Shown in pieces: positions 17,496-25,469 of a stretch of 64,000 bases of DNA. This DNA comes from Actinomadura rifamycini DSM 43936. GTDB taxonomy: Bacteria; Actinomycetota; Actinomycetes; Streptosporangiales; Streptosporangiaceae. Under the pieces are notes generated by a model. It worked only from the letters and a program-made list of their open reading frames with translations. It did no database searches and had not been told where the DNA came from. The stretch's first letter is position 1. Each line of letters starts with the position of its first letter. The stretch covers positions 1 to 64,000 of the forward strand of contig NZ_AULB01000035.1 of the NCBI RefSeq assembly GCF_000425065.1, given 5' to 3'. Made by a program: the position numbers and the translations under genes.

Positions 17496-20400
17496 ATGAA
17501 CGATCGGCTCCAGGTCCTGCCCGACGAGGACCTCCTGACCCTGCCGGACGAGTGGCTGCGGTCCGTGCACCCCCGGCGCGGCGGCGCCCCCGTGTCCGAG
17601 CCCGAGGCCGCCCCCGGCGCGCCTGAGGCCGCCGCGCGGCTGGTCGCCGGAAGCGAGGGCGTCGTCGAGGCGATGCTGGCGGGCGGCCGCCCGACCGCGG
17701 AGATCGCGGAGGCCGTCCGGCGGCACCGGGACGGGACGCCCGACCCGGTGGGCGCCGCGGTGGTCGCGAAGCTCGTGCGGCACGCCGTGGGGGATCTCAA
17801 GACACCGGTGTGGCGCACGTTCGTCGACGCCTGGACGGTCGCGCACGGCCCCGGGTTCGCCGGGCGCGCCCTCCTCGAGACGTCCCGGACGACCGTCAGG
17901 ACGATGGCCGGGGGCGGCGGGTGGCGCGGCCGGTTCACCGTCCGCGCGGCGCGCGACGACGGGGACCCGAACCGGCCCGGGCCGCTCCCGCTGCGGCGGG
18001 TGCGGGGCCTGCTCGCCGCGGCCGGCGACGCCGAGCAGGAGGCCCTCGACCCGCACCGCGCCACCCCGGCGACGCGGCTCCTCGCCGCCTACCTGGTGCC
18101 GAACCGGCACGACTGGGTGGCGGAGTCCCTCGCCGAGGCCGACCGCCACAGGTACAAACCGCTCGCGCTGTGCTCGGTGGGGACGGCCGAGCACCTGCGC
18201 ACCGCGAACGTCACGCTCTCCTGGGGCGAGGCGAGCAGAGACGTGCTCGCCACCCTCGTCGACGGCCTCGGCCTGGACGTGCTGCCGTTCCTCCTGGAGA
18301 GCCTCGATGTCGGCCACCTGGACAGCCGCGACCGCGAGCAGATCTTCCGGGCCGTGGCGCTGCTGCCGTCCGACGCGGCGTTCGAGGCGCTGCTGGACCG
18401 CCGCGCCGACAAGTACGCGCGCCGCGCGCTCCAGGAGGCGATGCGGCGGTTCCCCGTGCGCGCCATGCGCCTGCTCGCGGGCCGCGGCCTCGCCGAGCAG
18501 CTGGGCGACCACGTCCGGACGCACCTCGACACGGCCGTCGCCGCCCTGCCGGCGCTCCCCGGGCCGGTGCGCGCGGCCGTCGAGCCGTTCACCGAGACGG
18601 CCGCCCGCGTTCCCGACGCGCCCGCCGCCGAGATCCCGGCGGTGCTGGCCGCGCCGCCGTGGGGCGGGCCGCCGGAGACGTTCCGGGCGGACGTCCCGGT
18701 GCCGCCCGTCCGGGCGCGCTGGCCGGAGGGGCTCCGCGAGGCGTGGCTCGCGGCGGACGTCGCCTCCGTCGTGCCGTCGGACGACCGGTACCGGAAGGTC
18801 CTCACGGCGGACGGCCCCGCGTCGGAGGAGGCCTGCGAGCTGCTGGCGAAGGGCGCCTGGCTGACGGTCGGCGACCGGGACTGGCGCCGGGCCGTGGTGG
18901 CGCGGCACGGGACCGCGACCCTCGAGCGAGTGCTCTGGTACGCCGGCCACTCCCCTTGGGATTACGCGGACCTGCTGGTGCCGTTCTTGAGCTGCGGCAT
19001 CGCCGAGTTCATGTGCGACCGGCTCGCCCGGGAGGACGGCAGCGGCCGGCGGGCGGCGGACGCGTGGCTCCTCCACCACGGGCTCGACACCGTGCCGTAC
19101 CTCGCGGTGCGGGCGCTCGGCAAGGCCGCGAAGAAGCGGGGGCAGGCCGAGCGGGTGCTGCGCCGGCTCGCCGCCGAGCACGGCCCGGACGCGGTCGCCG
19201 CCGCCTGCCCGGAGGCGTCCGGCGGGCTGCGCGCGATGCTGGCGGCCCACCCGGCGCGCACGGGCCTGGTCAAGCGGCCGGAGGCGGGCGCCTGGGCGGA
19301 CCCGTCCGTGCTCCCGCAGGTCCTGCTCAAGGACCGGGAGCGCGCGGTCCCGGCGCGGGAGACCCGGGCCCTCATCGAGCTGATCGGCCTGGCGGACGCG
19401 TCCGGCCTGCTCGACGAGGTCCTCGCCGTCGTCGATCCGGCGTCCCTCGCCGACTTCGGCCGGGCCCTCTTCCGCCGGTGGCGGGACGCGGGCGCGCCGC
19501 CGAAGGAGGCGTGGGCGCTGACGCAGCTCGGCCGCACCGGGGACGACGAGACGGTGCGGATGCTCTCCCCGGTGATCCGGGCGTGGCCGGGGGAGGGCGG
19601 CCACAGGAACGCCGTCACCGGCCTGGACGTCCTCGCCGAGATCGGCACCGGCCTGGCGCTGTCGCACCTGGACTCGATCTCGCGGAAGGTGAAGTTCAAG
19701 GGGCTGCGGGCCCGCGCGCAGGAGAAGGTGCAGGAGGTGGCGGACGGCCTCGGCCTCACCGCCGAGCAGCTCGCGGACCGGCTCGTCCCGGCGTTCGGCC
19801 TGGACGCAAACGGCGCGATGGCGCTCGACTACGGTCCGTGGCGGTTCACGGTCGGGTTCGACGAGCAGCTCAAGCCGTTCGTGGTGGACGAGGCGGGCAA
19901 GGTCCGCAAGGCGCTGCCGAAGCCGGGCGCGAAGGACGATCCGGAGCTGGCGCCCGCAGCCCACAAGGCGTTCGCCGTGCTGAAGAAGGACGTGCGCGGC
20001 GCCGCGTCCGACGCGCTGCTCCGCCTCGAACGCGCGCTCGTCACCGGGCGGCGCTGGACGGCGGCCGAGTTCCGCACGTACCTGGTCGGGCACCCGCTCG
20101 TGGGGCACCTGGCCCGCCGCCTGGTGTGGCTGGCCGAGGACGGCGGCGCGACGGCGTCGTTCCGGGTCGCCGAGGACGGGACGTTCGCCGACGCCGACGA
20201 CGAGACGTTCGTCCTTCCGGAGTCGGCCGGTGTCGGAATCGCGCATCCGCTCCACCTCGGGGACACCCTTCCGGCGTGGGCGGAGGTGTTCGCCGACTAC
20301 GAGATCCTGCAGCCGTTCGAGCAGTTGACCCGGCCCGTCCACGTGCTGACCGACGCGGAGCGCGAGGGCAACCGGCTGGAGCGGTTCGAGGGCCTCGACG

Positions 20401-20714
20401 TCCCGTTCGGGACGCTGCTGGCGCTCGTCCGCCGGGGGTGGGAGCGCGGGCAGCCGCTGGACGCCGGCCTCGAACGGTGGATCTCCCGGCGGGCCGACGG
20501 ATGGCACCTCGTCGTCAACCTGTCGCCGGGGATAGCGGTCGGCGCCGTGGACGCGACCGGCGACACCCAGCGGCTCACGGCCGTCTGGCTCGCCCCCCGG
20601 CCGGACGACCACCGCCCCTCCCCGCCCGCGCCCCTCCGCCTCGGCGACCTGGCCCCGGTCACCGCGTCGGAGATCCTCACCGACCTGGCGGCGCTCGCCG
20701 GCGCGGCGGTCTGA
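17496..20714 (+). CDS. DUF4132 (MolR/YehI-like) protein, full length
   Basis: The product is 1072 residues, nearly the same length as the preceding paralogue and its closest relative in the DUF4132 block. The signature is LPDEDLLTLPDEWLRSVHP with RRGG following. The central motif is altered (PPWGGPPETFRADVPVPPV replaces the usual RPVKP), so this copy is the most divergent there. The C-terminal block starts near residue 778 (LDYGPWRFTVGFDEQLKPFV; note W in place of the usual R) and FADYEILQPFEQL is near 933. The tail RLGDLAPVTASEILTDL then LAGAAV resembles the remnant ending at 43279. The last 38 bases overlap the convergent DUF6114 gene. Family certain, function unknown. Confidence 0.92.
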   Translation: MNDRLQVLPDEDLLTLPDEWLRSVHPRRGGAPVSEPEAAPGAPEAAARLVAGSEGVVEAMLAGGRPTAEIAEAVRRHRDGTPDPVGAAVVAKLVRHAVGDLKTPVWRTFVDAWTVAHGPGFAGRALLETSRTTVRTMAGGGGWRGRFTVRAARDDGDPNRPGPLPLRRVRGLLAAAGDAEQEALDPHRATPATRLLAAYLVPNRHDWVAESLAEADRHRYKPLALCSVGTAEHLRTANVTLSWGEASRDVLATLVDGLGLDVLPFLLESLDVGHLDSRDREQIFRAVALLPSDAAFEALLDRRADKYARRALQEAMRRFPVRAMRLLAGRGLAEQLGDHVRTHLDTAVAALPALPGPVRAAVEPFTETAARVPDAPAAEIPAVLAAPPWGGPPETFRADVPVPPVRARWPEGLREAWLAADVASVVPSDDRYRKVLTADGPASEEACELLAKGAWLTVGDRDWRRAVVARHGTATLERVLWYAGHSPWDYADLLVPFLSCGIAEFMCDRLAREDGSGRRAADAWLLHHGLDTVPYLAVRALGKAAKKRGQAERVLRRLAAEHGPDAVAAACPEASGGLRAMLAAHPARTGLVKRPEAGAWADPSVLPQVLLKDRERAVPARETRALIELIGLADASGLLDEVLAVVDPASLADFGRALFRRWRDAGAPPKEAWALTQLGRTGDDETVRMLSPVIRAWPGEGGHRNAVTGLDVLAEIGTGLALSHLDSISRKVKFKGLRARAQEKVQEVADGLGLTAEQLADRLVPAFGLDANGAMALDYGPWRFTVGFDEQLKPFVVDEAGKVRKALPKPGAKDDPELAPAAHKAFAVLKKDVRGAASDALLRLERALVTGRRWTAAEFRTYLVGHPLVGHLARRLVWLAEDGGATASFRVAEDGTFADADDETFVLPESAGVGIAHPLHLGDTLPAWAEVFADYEILQPFEQLTRPVHVLTDAEREGNRLERFEGLDVPFGTLLALVRRGWERGQPLDAGLERWISRRADGWHLVVNLSPGIAVGAVDATGDTQRLTAVWLAPRPDDHRPSPPAPLRLGDLAPVTASEILTDLAALAGAAV

Positions 20715-21126
20715 CCGCCGGCCCGCGAGCCCCGCGTGGACGCCGCCCGGGTCGGCCGTCGTCGGCGGGCGGCGTCCACGCGAACGCCAGGGACGCGCCG
20801 GTGATCGCGGCGAGGGTGCCGACCAGGAAGCCGCCCAGGTTCGTCAGGACGAACGCGGCGAGGGCGGCGAGGACGGTCAGCAGCGCGACGGGGACGCGCT
20901 GCTCGGGCGCGAACCAGAGCGCCGCGCCCAGCGCGGCGAGGAAGAGGCCGAGCAGGAAGGCGGCGTAGCCCCCGACTCCGGTGTGGACGATCAGCCCGGT
21001 GCCGACCACCGGCACCAGCAGGATCTCGGCGCCCGCCGCGGCGACCAGCAGGCCCGCGGCGAAGGGGCGGCGGGCGCACCACGCCGCGGCGGCGCGCCGC
21101 CCCGCGGGCAGGCGGCTCAGAAGCAT
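20677..21126 (-). CDS. DUF6114-type membrane protein
   Basis: The product is 149 residues starting MLLSRLPAGRRAAAAW. At least three hydrophobic helices follow (AAGLLVAAAGAEILLVPVVG, AAFLLGLFLAALGAALWF, and VALLTVLAALAAFVLTNLGG), then a Pro/Arg-rich cytoplasmic-type tail. Actinomycete genomes commonly carry a DUF6114 gene immediately after a DUF6230 gene, and exactly that arrangement is seen here, with a 10-base overlap. The pair's function is unknown; an envelope role is a guess. The 3' end overlaps the convergent DUF4132 gene by 38 bases, so no separate terminator fits between them. Confidence 0.78.
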   Translation of the reverse strand: MLLSRLPAGRRAAAAWCARRPFAAGLLVAAAGAEILLVPVVGTGLIVHTGVGGYAAFLLGLFLAALGAALWFAPEQRVPVALLTVLAALAAFVLTNLGGFLVGTLAAITGASLAFAWTPPADDGRPGRRPRGARGPAVRPPRRRAPPGR

Positions 21127-21710
21127 GCCGGGACGTCCCGCCCGAAGGAGACGTCCAGGCCCGTCACCTGGAACGAGCCGCCCGCCACCATCCAGGCGTC
21201 GGCCTTGACGTCGGTGACGGTGAAGCCCCCGGCGCCGACGCCGAAGTCGCCGGGGGAGCCGTCGGCGGGGGTGCCGGTGCCGAGCCCGCCCGCGTCCCGG
21301 TTCAGCAGCAGGGACGTGAAGTCGACGTCGGCGTCGACATGGGTGGCGGAGATGCTGAGGCCGGTGATCTGCGAGGCGCGGGCCGGGTCCGTCGCGCCGA
21401 GCCGCACCGTGTAGCGGCCGAGGGGCGTGTCGACGTGCGCGGACTGGCACAGCCCGCGGACCCGCGCCGAGCGCATCGTCAGCACCATGACCGGGTGGTC
21501 GGCACCGTCGGCCGTGCGGACGACGGCCGGGTGCAGGCCGAAGCCCTGCCCCGACAGCTCGTCGGCCGACACCTGCATCTGCCGCCCCGACACCGCGAAC
21601 GACGCGGGCAGCGCGCCCTGCGCCATCCCGAACGCCAGGACCGCGAGGGCGCCGACGGCCGGCACGAAGAGCACCAGAAAGCGGCGCAACGGGGCGAGTG
21701 GTCGCGTCAT
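21117..21710 (-). CDS. DUF6230-type exported protein
   Basis: The product is 197 residues from MTRPLAPLRRFLVLFVPAVG. One N-terminal transmembrane or signal-anchor helix (about residues 10-32) is followed by an extracytoplasmic beta-rich domain without catalytic motifs (FAVSGRQMQVSADELSGQGF, then HVDADVDFTSLLLNRDAGGL). Two cysteines (RGLCQSA and the C-terminal PACF) could pair. In actinomycetes this family is often mis-annotated as cholesterol esterase but lacks a serine hydrolase motif, and none is present here. It overlaps its partner DUF6114 gene and is divergent from the fatty acyl-AMP ligase gene across about 100 bases containing a -10 element. Confidence 0.8.
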   Translation of the reverse strand: MTRPLAPLRRFLVLFVPAVGALAVLAFGMAQGALPASFAVSGRQMQVSADELSGQGFGLHPAVVRTADGADHPVMVLTMRSARVRGLCQSAHVDTPLGRYTVRLGATDPARASQITGLSISATHVDADVDFTSLLLNRDAGGLGTGTPADGSPGDFGVGAGGFTVTDVKADAWMVAGGSFQVTGLDVSFGRDVPACF

Positions 21711-21747
21711 CGCGGGCGTCCTTCCCGGTAGCTGCCCGGCTTGGGCC

Positions 21748-21753
21748 TATGAT
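21748..21753 (+). promoter_or_regulatory. -10 element TATGAT for the acyl-AMP ligase gene
   Basis: TATGAT is a near-consensus -10 hexamer and stands out in this GC-rich region. It would start transcription near 21760, leaving an untranslated leader of about 50 bases that contains the GAAGGGGAG ribosome binding site (21801-21809) in front of the ATG at 21813. No clear -35. Confidence 0.5.
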
Positions 21754-21812
21754 CGACCCGCCGATGGCTCTCCATGACGATACCATTACCCTTAGTGACC
21801 GAAGGGGAGCGG

Positions 21813-23579
21813 ATGGATCTCGTGCGGTGCCTGCGTGAGCGGAGCGAGCGGTACGGGGACGAGCGGTGGTTCGCGTTCGTCGCTTCCCGGGGCGGGAAAC
21901 TGGTCGAGACCCGCCGTCTGACCTACGCCGAACTGGACGGGCGGGCGCGGGCGCTGGGCGCGCGGCTGGCCGGGCGCGGCGCGCGCGGAGAACCCGTCGT
22001 CCTGCTGCATCCGACCGGGCCCGAGTTCCTCGTCGCCTTCTTCGGCTGCCTGTACGCCGGGGCGGTCGCCGTGCCGGCGCCGCTCCCCGCGCTCGATCCG
22101 CGCGCGTTCGCCCGCGCCGAGGGCGTCCTCGCCGACACCGGCGCCCGGCTCGTCCTGACCGACGCGGCGAACCTCGCGATGCTGGACGAGTGGCTGGCGC
22201 GGACCGGCCTGCGCGGCCGCGTGCGCTGCGCGGCGACCGACGCCCCGCCGACCGACGCCCCGCCGGGCGATGCCGCGGCCGGCGCCGTTCCGCCGGGACG
22301 CGGCGGCGCCGGGGAGAACGACGTGGCGTACCTGCAGTACACGTCCGGATCGACCAGCCGCCCGCGCGGCGTGATGGTCACCCACGGCAACGTCCTCGCC
22401 AACTGCGCCGCCATCACCGCGGGCCTCGGCGCGGCGGCGGGCCGCGCGGCGGCCGGGTGGCTGCCCCATTTCCACGACATGGGCCTGGTCGGCATGTACC
22501 TGCACGCCCTCGTCGCGGGCCGCGACCTGGTCGCGGCCTCCCCGACGGCCTTCCTCGCGCGCCCGGCGCTCTGGCTGGAGATGATCGACCGGTACCGGGC
22601 CGGGTGGACGGTCGCGCCCGACTCCGGGTACGAGTGGCTGGCCCGCCGCTGCCGCCCCGAGGACGCGCGGGGCCTGGACGTCTCGTGCCTGCGGCGCGCG
22701 GTGGTCGGCGCGGAACCGGTCCGGCCCGCGACCCTCGACGCGGTCGCCGGGCGGTTCGCCGCCATCGGCTGGGACCGCCGGTGCTGGACGCCCGCGTACG
22801 GCCTGGCGGAGGCGACGCTGATGGTGAGCATGACGGCGGCGGGCGGCCCGGTCGCCGGCCGCTTCGGCACGGCGGCCCTGCAGGCCCGCCGGGCCGTGCG
22901 CGCGGACGGCGCCGACCCGTGCGCCGACCCCTGCACCGAGCTCGTCGCCGCGGGCCGTCCGTCCGGCGCGGAGGTGCGGATCGTCGACCCGGAGACGCGC
23001 GCCGAACTGGGGGAGGGCCGGGTCGGGGAGATCTGGGCGGCGGGGGCGGGGGTGGCCCTCGGCTACCGCGGCGACGAGCGGGCGACCGGGCGCACCTTCC
23101 GCGCCCGCCTGCGCGACGGCCGCGGCCCGTTCCTGCGCACCGGCGACCTCGGCTTCGTCCTGGACGGCGACCTGTACGTGACCGGACGCCTGAAGGAGAT
23201 CGTCATCGTCAACGGCCGCAACGTCCACCCCTACGACCTGGAGGAGGCGGGGCGGCGCGCGCATCCGGCGGCGGGCGCGGGCGCCGCGTTCGCCGTGCGG
23301 GACGGCCGCGAGCACCTCGTCCTCGTCCAGGAGGTCCGGGCGCGGAACGGGGAGCCGCTCGCGGAGGCGGCGCGGCGGATCCGGCGCGCGGCGAGCGGCG
23401 CGGCGGGCGTCCCGGTGAGCGTGGTGCTCGTGCGCCGCAACGGCGTCCCGCGCACCACCAGCGGGAAGGTGCAGCGCGCCCGGACGCGCCGGGAGTGGCT
23501 CGGCGGGCGCCTCACGGTCCTGCACGCCGACCTCGCCCCGGACGTCGGCGCCCTGCTGGACCGGGTCAGCGGCACATGA
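21813..23579 (+). CDS. Fatty acyl-AMP ligase (FAAL)
   Basis: The product is 588 residues from MDLVRCLRERSERYGDERW. ANL-superfamily motifs are present: the P-loop YTSGSTSRPRGVMVTHGN near residue 175, the FAAL-typical GWLPHFHDMGLVG, the motif TPAYGLAEATLMVS, FLRTGDLGFVLDGDLYVTGR, and the C-terminal lysine region RTTSGKVQR. WLPHFHDMGL and the absence of peptidyl-CoA features favour a FAAL, which makes acyl-AMP and loads it on an acyl carrier protein rather than on CoA. It is thus the natural starter-unit enzyme for the adjacent PKS/ACP/Ole operon, with which it converges (14-base overlap with oleB). ATG 21774 is an alternative start. A 15-bp tandem duplication at 22235-22264 lies in a linker. 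Confidence 0.9.
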   Translation: MDLVRCLRERSERYGDERWFAFVASRGGKLVETRRLTYAELDGRARALGARLAGRGARGEPVVLLHPTGPEFLVAFFGCLYAGAVAVPAPLPALDPRAFARAEGVLADTGARLVLTDAANLAMLDEWLARTGLRGRVRCAATDAPPTDAPPGDAAAGAVPPGRGGAGENDVAYLQYTSGSTSRPRGVMVTHGNVLANCAAITAGLGAAAGRAAAGWLPHFHDMGLVGMYLHALVAGRDLVAASPTAFLARPALWLEMIDRYRAGWTVAPDSGYEWLARRCRPEDARGLDVSCLRRAVVGAEPVRPATLDAVAGRFAAIGWDRRCWTPAYGLAEATLMVSMTAAGGPVAGRFGTAALQARRAVRADGADPCADPCTELVAAGRPSGAEVRIVDPETRAELGEGRVGEIWAAGAGVALGYRGDERATGRTFRARLRDGRGPFLRTGDLGFVLDGDLYVTGRLKEIVIVNGRNVHPYDLEEAGRRAHPAAGAGAAFAVRDGREHLVLVQEVRARNGEPLAEAARRIRRAASGAAGVPVSVVLVRRNGVPRTTSGKVQRARTRREWLGGRLTVLHADLAPDVGALLDRVSGT

Positions 23580-24471
23580 AGTCGCGGAGCTCGACCAGGA
23601 ACCGGTAGCCGGTGTCCTCGAGGACGTAGTGCCCCGCGTCCTCGTAGGCGTGCGTCCGCGCGGCGGGGAAGCGCCGCCGCCACTCGTCCAGCATCGCCCG
23701 GTCGAGGACGACGTCCCGCAGCCCCCACCCGATGAGGACGGGCAGGTGCGCGAACGCGGCGAGCGCCTCGCCCGCGCCGTGCAGCAGCGGCCACGCCGGG
23801 TCGCCCGGCCGCAGCGGGACGTCCTGGACGAACCGCTGGATCGCGCGGCGGTTCGCGGGGTCGGCCGTCGGCGCGAGGAACGCGGCCCGGACGGCTTTCG
23901 GCATCGGGCGCCGCACCCCCAGCGGCGGCAGGGTCGCGAGCCGCGCGAACAGGTTGTGCCGCAGGAACATCCGCTCGCCGAGCCGGGTGTCGCGCAGCAC
24001 CCGGAACGGGACGCGCAGCGGCACGCGGACCCGTTCGCCGTGCGGGTTCGGGAAGGCGGCCGTGTTGAGGACGACGAGGCGCTCCACGCGCTCGGGGCGC
24101 CGGGCGGCCCACGCCGCGCCGATCGGGCCGCCCCAGTCGTGCATCGCCAGCGTCCAGCCGCGTTCCGGGGCGCCCCGCTCGGCGATCAGGTACTCGACCA
24201 GGGCGTCGAGGTCGTCGACCCGGGAGGCCAGCGTGTAGGCGTACCGGTCCTCGCCGGGCTTGTCGGACAGCCCCATCCCGACGTGGTCGGGCGCGACGCA
24301 GCGGAACCGGTCGCGGAGCGTCAGGATCGGCCACCGCCACAGGTAGCTCCACGACGGGTTGCCGTGGACGAACAGGACCGGCGGCCCCGAGCCCTCGTCC
24401 ACGTAGTGGAGCCGGACGCCGCCGAGGTCGAGCCGGTGGGACGCGAACGGGTACTCCGGGAACCGGTTCAC
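23566..24471 (-). CDS. oleB: OleB-like alpha/beta hydrolase (beta-lactone decarboxylase)
   Basis: The product is 301 residues with a GTG start (VNRFPEYPFASHRLDLGGVR). It is of the haloalkane dehalogenase-like fold. Visible are the oxyanion region VHGNPSWSYLWRWP, the nucleophile Asp112 in LAMHDWGGPIGAAW, and His281 in YEDAGHYVLEDTG. OleB proteins decarboxylate cis-beta-lactones to cis-olefins, completing the OleABCD pathway; the position directly after OleA, OleC and OleD homologues supports this over a true dehalogenase. The GTG overlaps the oleD stop (GTGA), so translation is coupled. Its presence predicts that the end product is a hydrocarbon unless OleB is inactive or acts late, in which case a beta-lactone would accumulate. 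Confidence 0.87.
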   Translation of the reverse strand: MNRFPEYPFASHRLDLGGVRLHYVDEGSGPPVLFVHGNPSWSYLWRWPILTLRDRFRCVAPDHVGMGLSDKPGEDRYAYTLASRVDDLDALVEYLIAERGAPERGWTLAMHDWGGPIGAAWAARRPERVERLVVLNTAAFPNPHGERVRVPLRVPFRVLRDTRLGERMFLRHNLFARLATLPPLGVRRPMPKAVRAAFLAPTADPANRRAIQRFVQDVPLRPGDPAWPLLHGAGEALAAFAHLPVLIGWGLRDVVLDRAMLDEWRRRFPAARTHAYEDAGHYVLEDTGYRFLVELRDFMCR

Positions 24472-25469
24472 CGGGCCGCCCGCAGCGGCCGCCGCTCCAG
24501 GTGCGCGGCCAGCCGCGCGAGGCCCGTCGCGGTGTCCACGGACGGGCGGTAGCCGAGGTCGCGGCGCGCGGCCGAGAGGTCGAACCAGTGCGCGGTGGAC
24601 GCCTGGTTCACCAGGAAGCGCGTCAGCGGCGGCTCGCCCCGCACGCCGGGCAGCCGGTACGCGGCCTCCACCAGCGCCCCCGCGGCGTAGGCGGGCCGGA
24701 CGAACGGGAGCCGCCGCGTCACCGGCGGCAGCCCCGCCGCCGCCAGCAGCGAGTTCAGCCACGCCCCCATGCCCCGCGGCTCGCCCTGGCTGATGAAGTA
24801 GGCGCGGCCGACCAGCGGCGACCCCGGCTCCAGCAGGTCGAGCGCGCGGACGTGCGCCTCGGCGGCGTTGTCGATGTAGACGGTGTCGACCGGTTTGTCG
24901 GTCCTGCCGAGGAGCCAGAGCCGGTGCCGCCGCGCGGCGAGCCGGGGCAGGAAGTGCGGGTCGCCCGGCCCCCAGATCAGGTGGGGCCGCAGCGCCACGG
25001 CCGGGACGAGCCGCCCCGCCGCGCCCAGCACCAGGCCCTCGGCCGCGGCCTTCGTGCGCGGGTACGCGGCCAGGAAGCGCCGCGCGTACGGGACGGACTC
25101 GTCCACGCCCGCCAGGTCGCGGCCGGCGTGCACGACGCTCGGCGACGACGTGTGGACGAGCCGGGCCCCGGCACGCGCGCACGCCTCCAGCACGTGCCGC
25201 GTGCCGTCCACGTTGACGTGCTCGTAGTCGCGGGCGCGGCCGCCGACGCCCGCCTTCGCGGCGCAGTGCACGACGGCGTCGCACAGTTCCGCCGCGGCGA
25301 GCACCGCGCCACGGTCGCGGACGTCGGCGAGGTGCTGGACGACGCCGAGCTCGTCCAGCGCGGCGGACCGGTGCCGCTGCAGCGCGTGCACCGTGTCGCC
25401 GCGCTCGGCGAGGCGCCGGCACACGGCCGCGCCGAGGAACCCGCCGCCGCCCGTCACCAGGACCTTCAC
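24468..25469 (-). CDS. oleD: OleD-like NAD(P)-dependent 2-alkyl-3-oxoalkanoate reductase
   Basis: The product is 333 residues, GTG start (VKVLVTGGGGFLGAAVCRRL). It is an extended short-chain dehydrogenase of the 3-beta-HSD/epimerase family. Visible are the TGGGGFLG dinucleotide motif at residues 6-13, HCAAKAGVGG, Ser in VHTSSPSVVH, and the catalytic pair Tyr136 and Lys140 in AAYPRTKAAAEGL. OleD reduces the beta-keto acid made by OleA to the 2-alkyl-3-hydroxyalkanoate used by OleC. Overlaps of 4 bases on both sides (with oleC and oleB) place it inside a tightly coupled operon. A sterol-type dehydrogenase would be the alternative from sequence alone, but the four-gene context argues for OleD. 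Confidence 0.88.
   Translation of the reverse strand: MKVLVTGGGGFLGAAVCRRLAERGDTVHALQRHRSAALDELGVVQHLADVRDRGAVLAAAELCDAVVHCAAKAGVGGRARDYEHVNVDGTRHVLEACARAGARLVHTSSPSVVHAGRDLAGVDESVPYARRFLAAYPRTKAAAEGLVLGAAGRLVPAVALRPHLIWGPGDPHFLPRLAARRHRLWLLGRTDKPVDTVYIDNAAEAHVRALDLLEPGSPLVGRAYFISQGEPRGMGAWLNSLLAAAGLPPVTRRLPFVRPAYAAGALVEAAYRLPGVRGEPPLTRFLVNQASTAHWFDLSAARRDLGYRPSVDTATGLARLAAHLERRPLRAAR

Noticed and set aside
21774..21812. An earlier ATG for the fatty acyl-AMP ligase gene
   Set aside because: No ribosome binding site precedes it, the extra 13 residues are not FAAL-like, and GAAGGGGAG lies before the ATG at 21813; kept only as an alternative.
23566..24471. Calling the OleB homologue a haloalkane dehalogenase
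   Set aside because: The fold and catalytic Asp/His are shared by both, but the four-gene Ole context makes beta-lactone decarboxylation far more likely.
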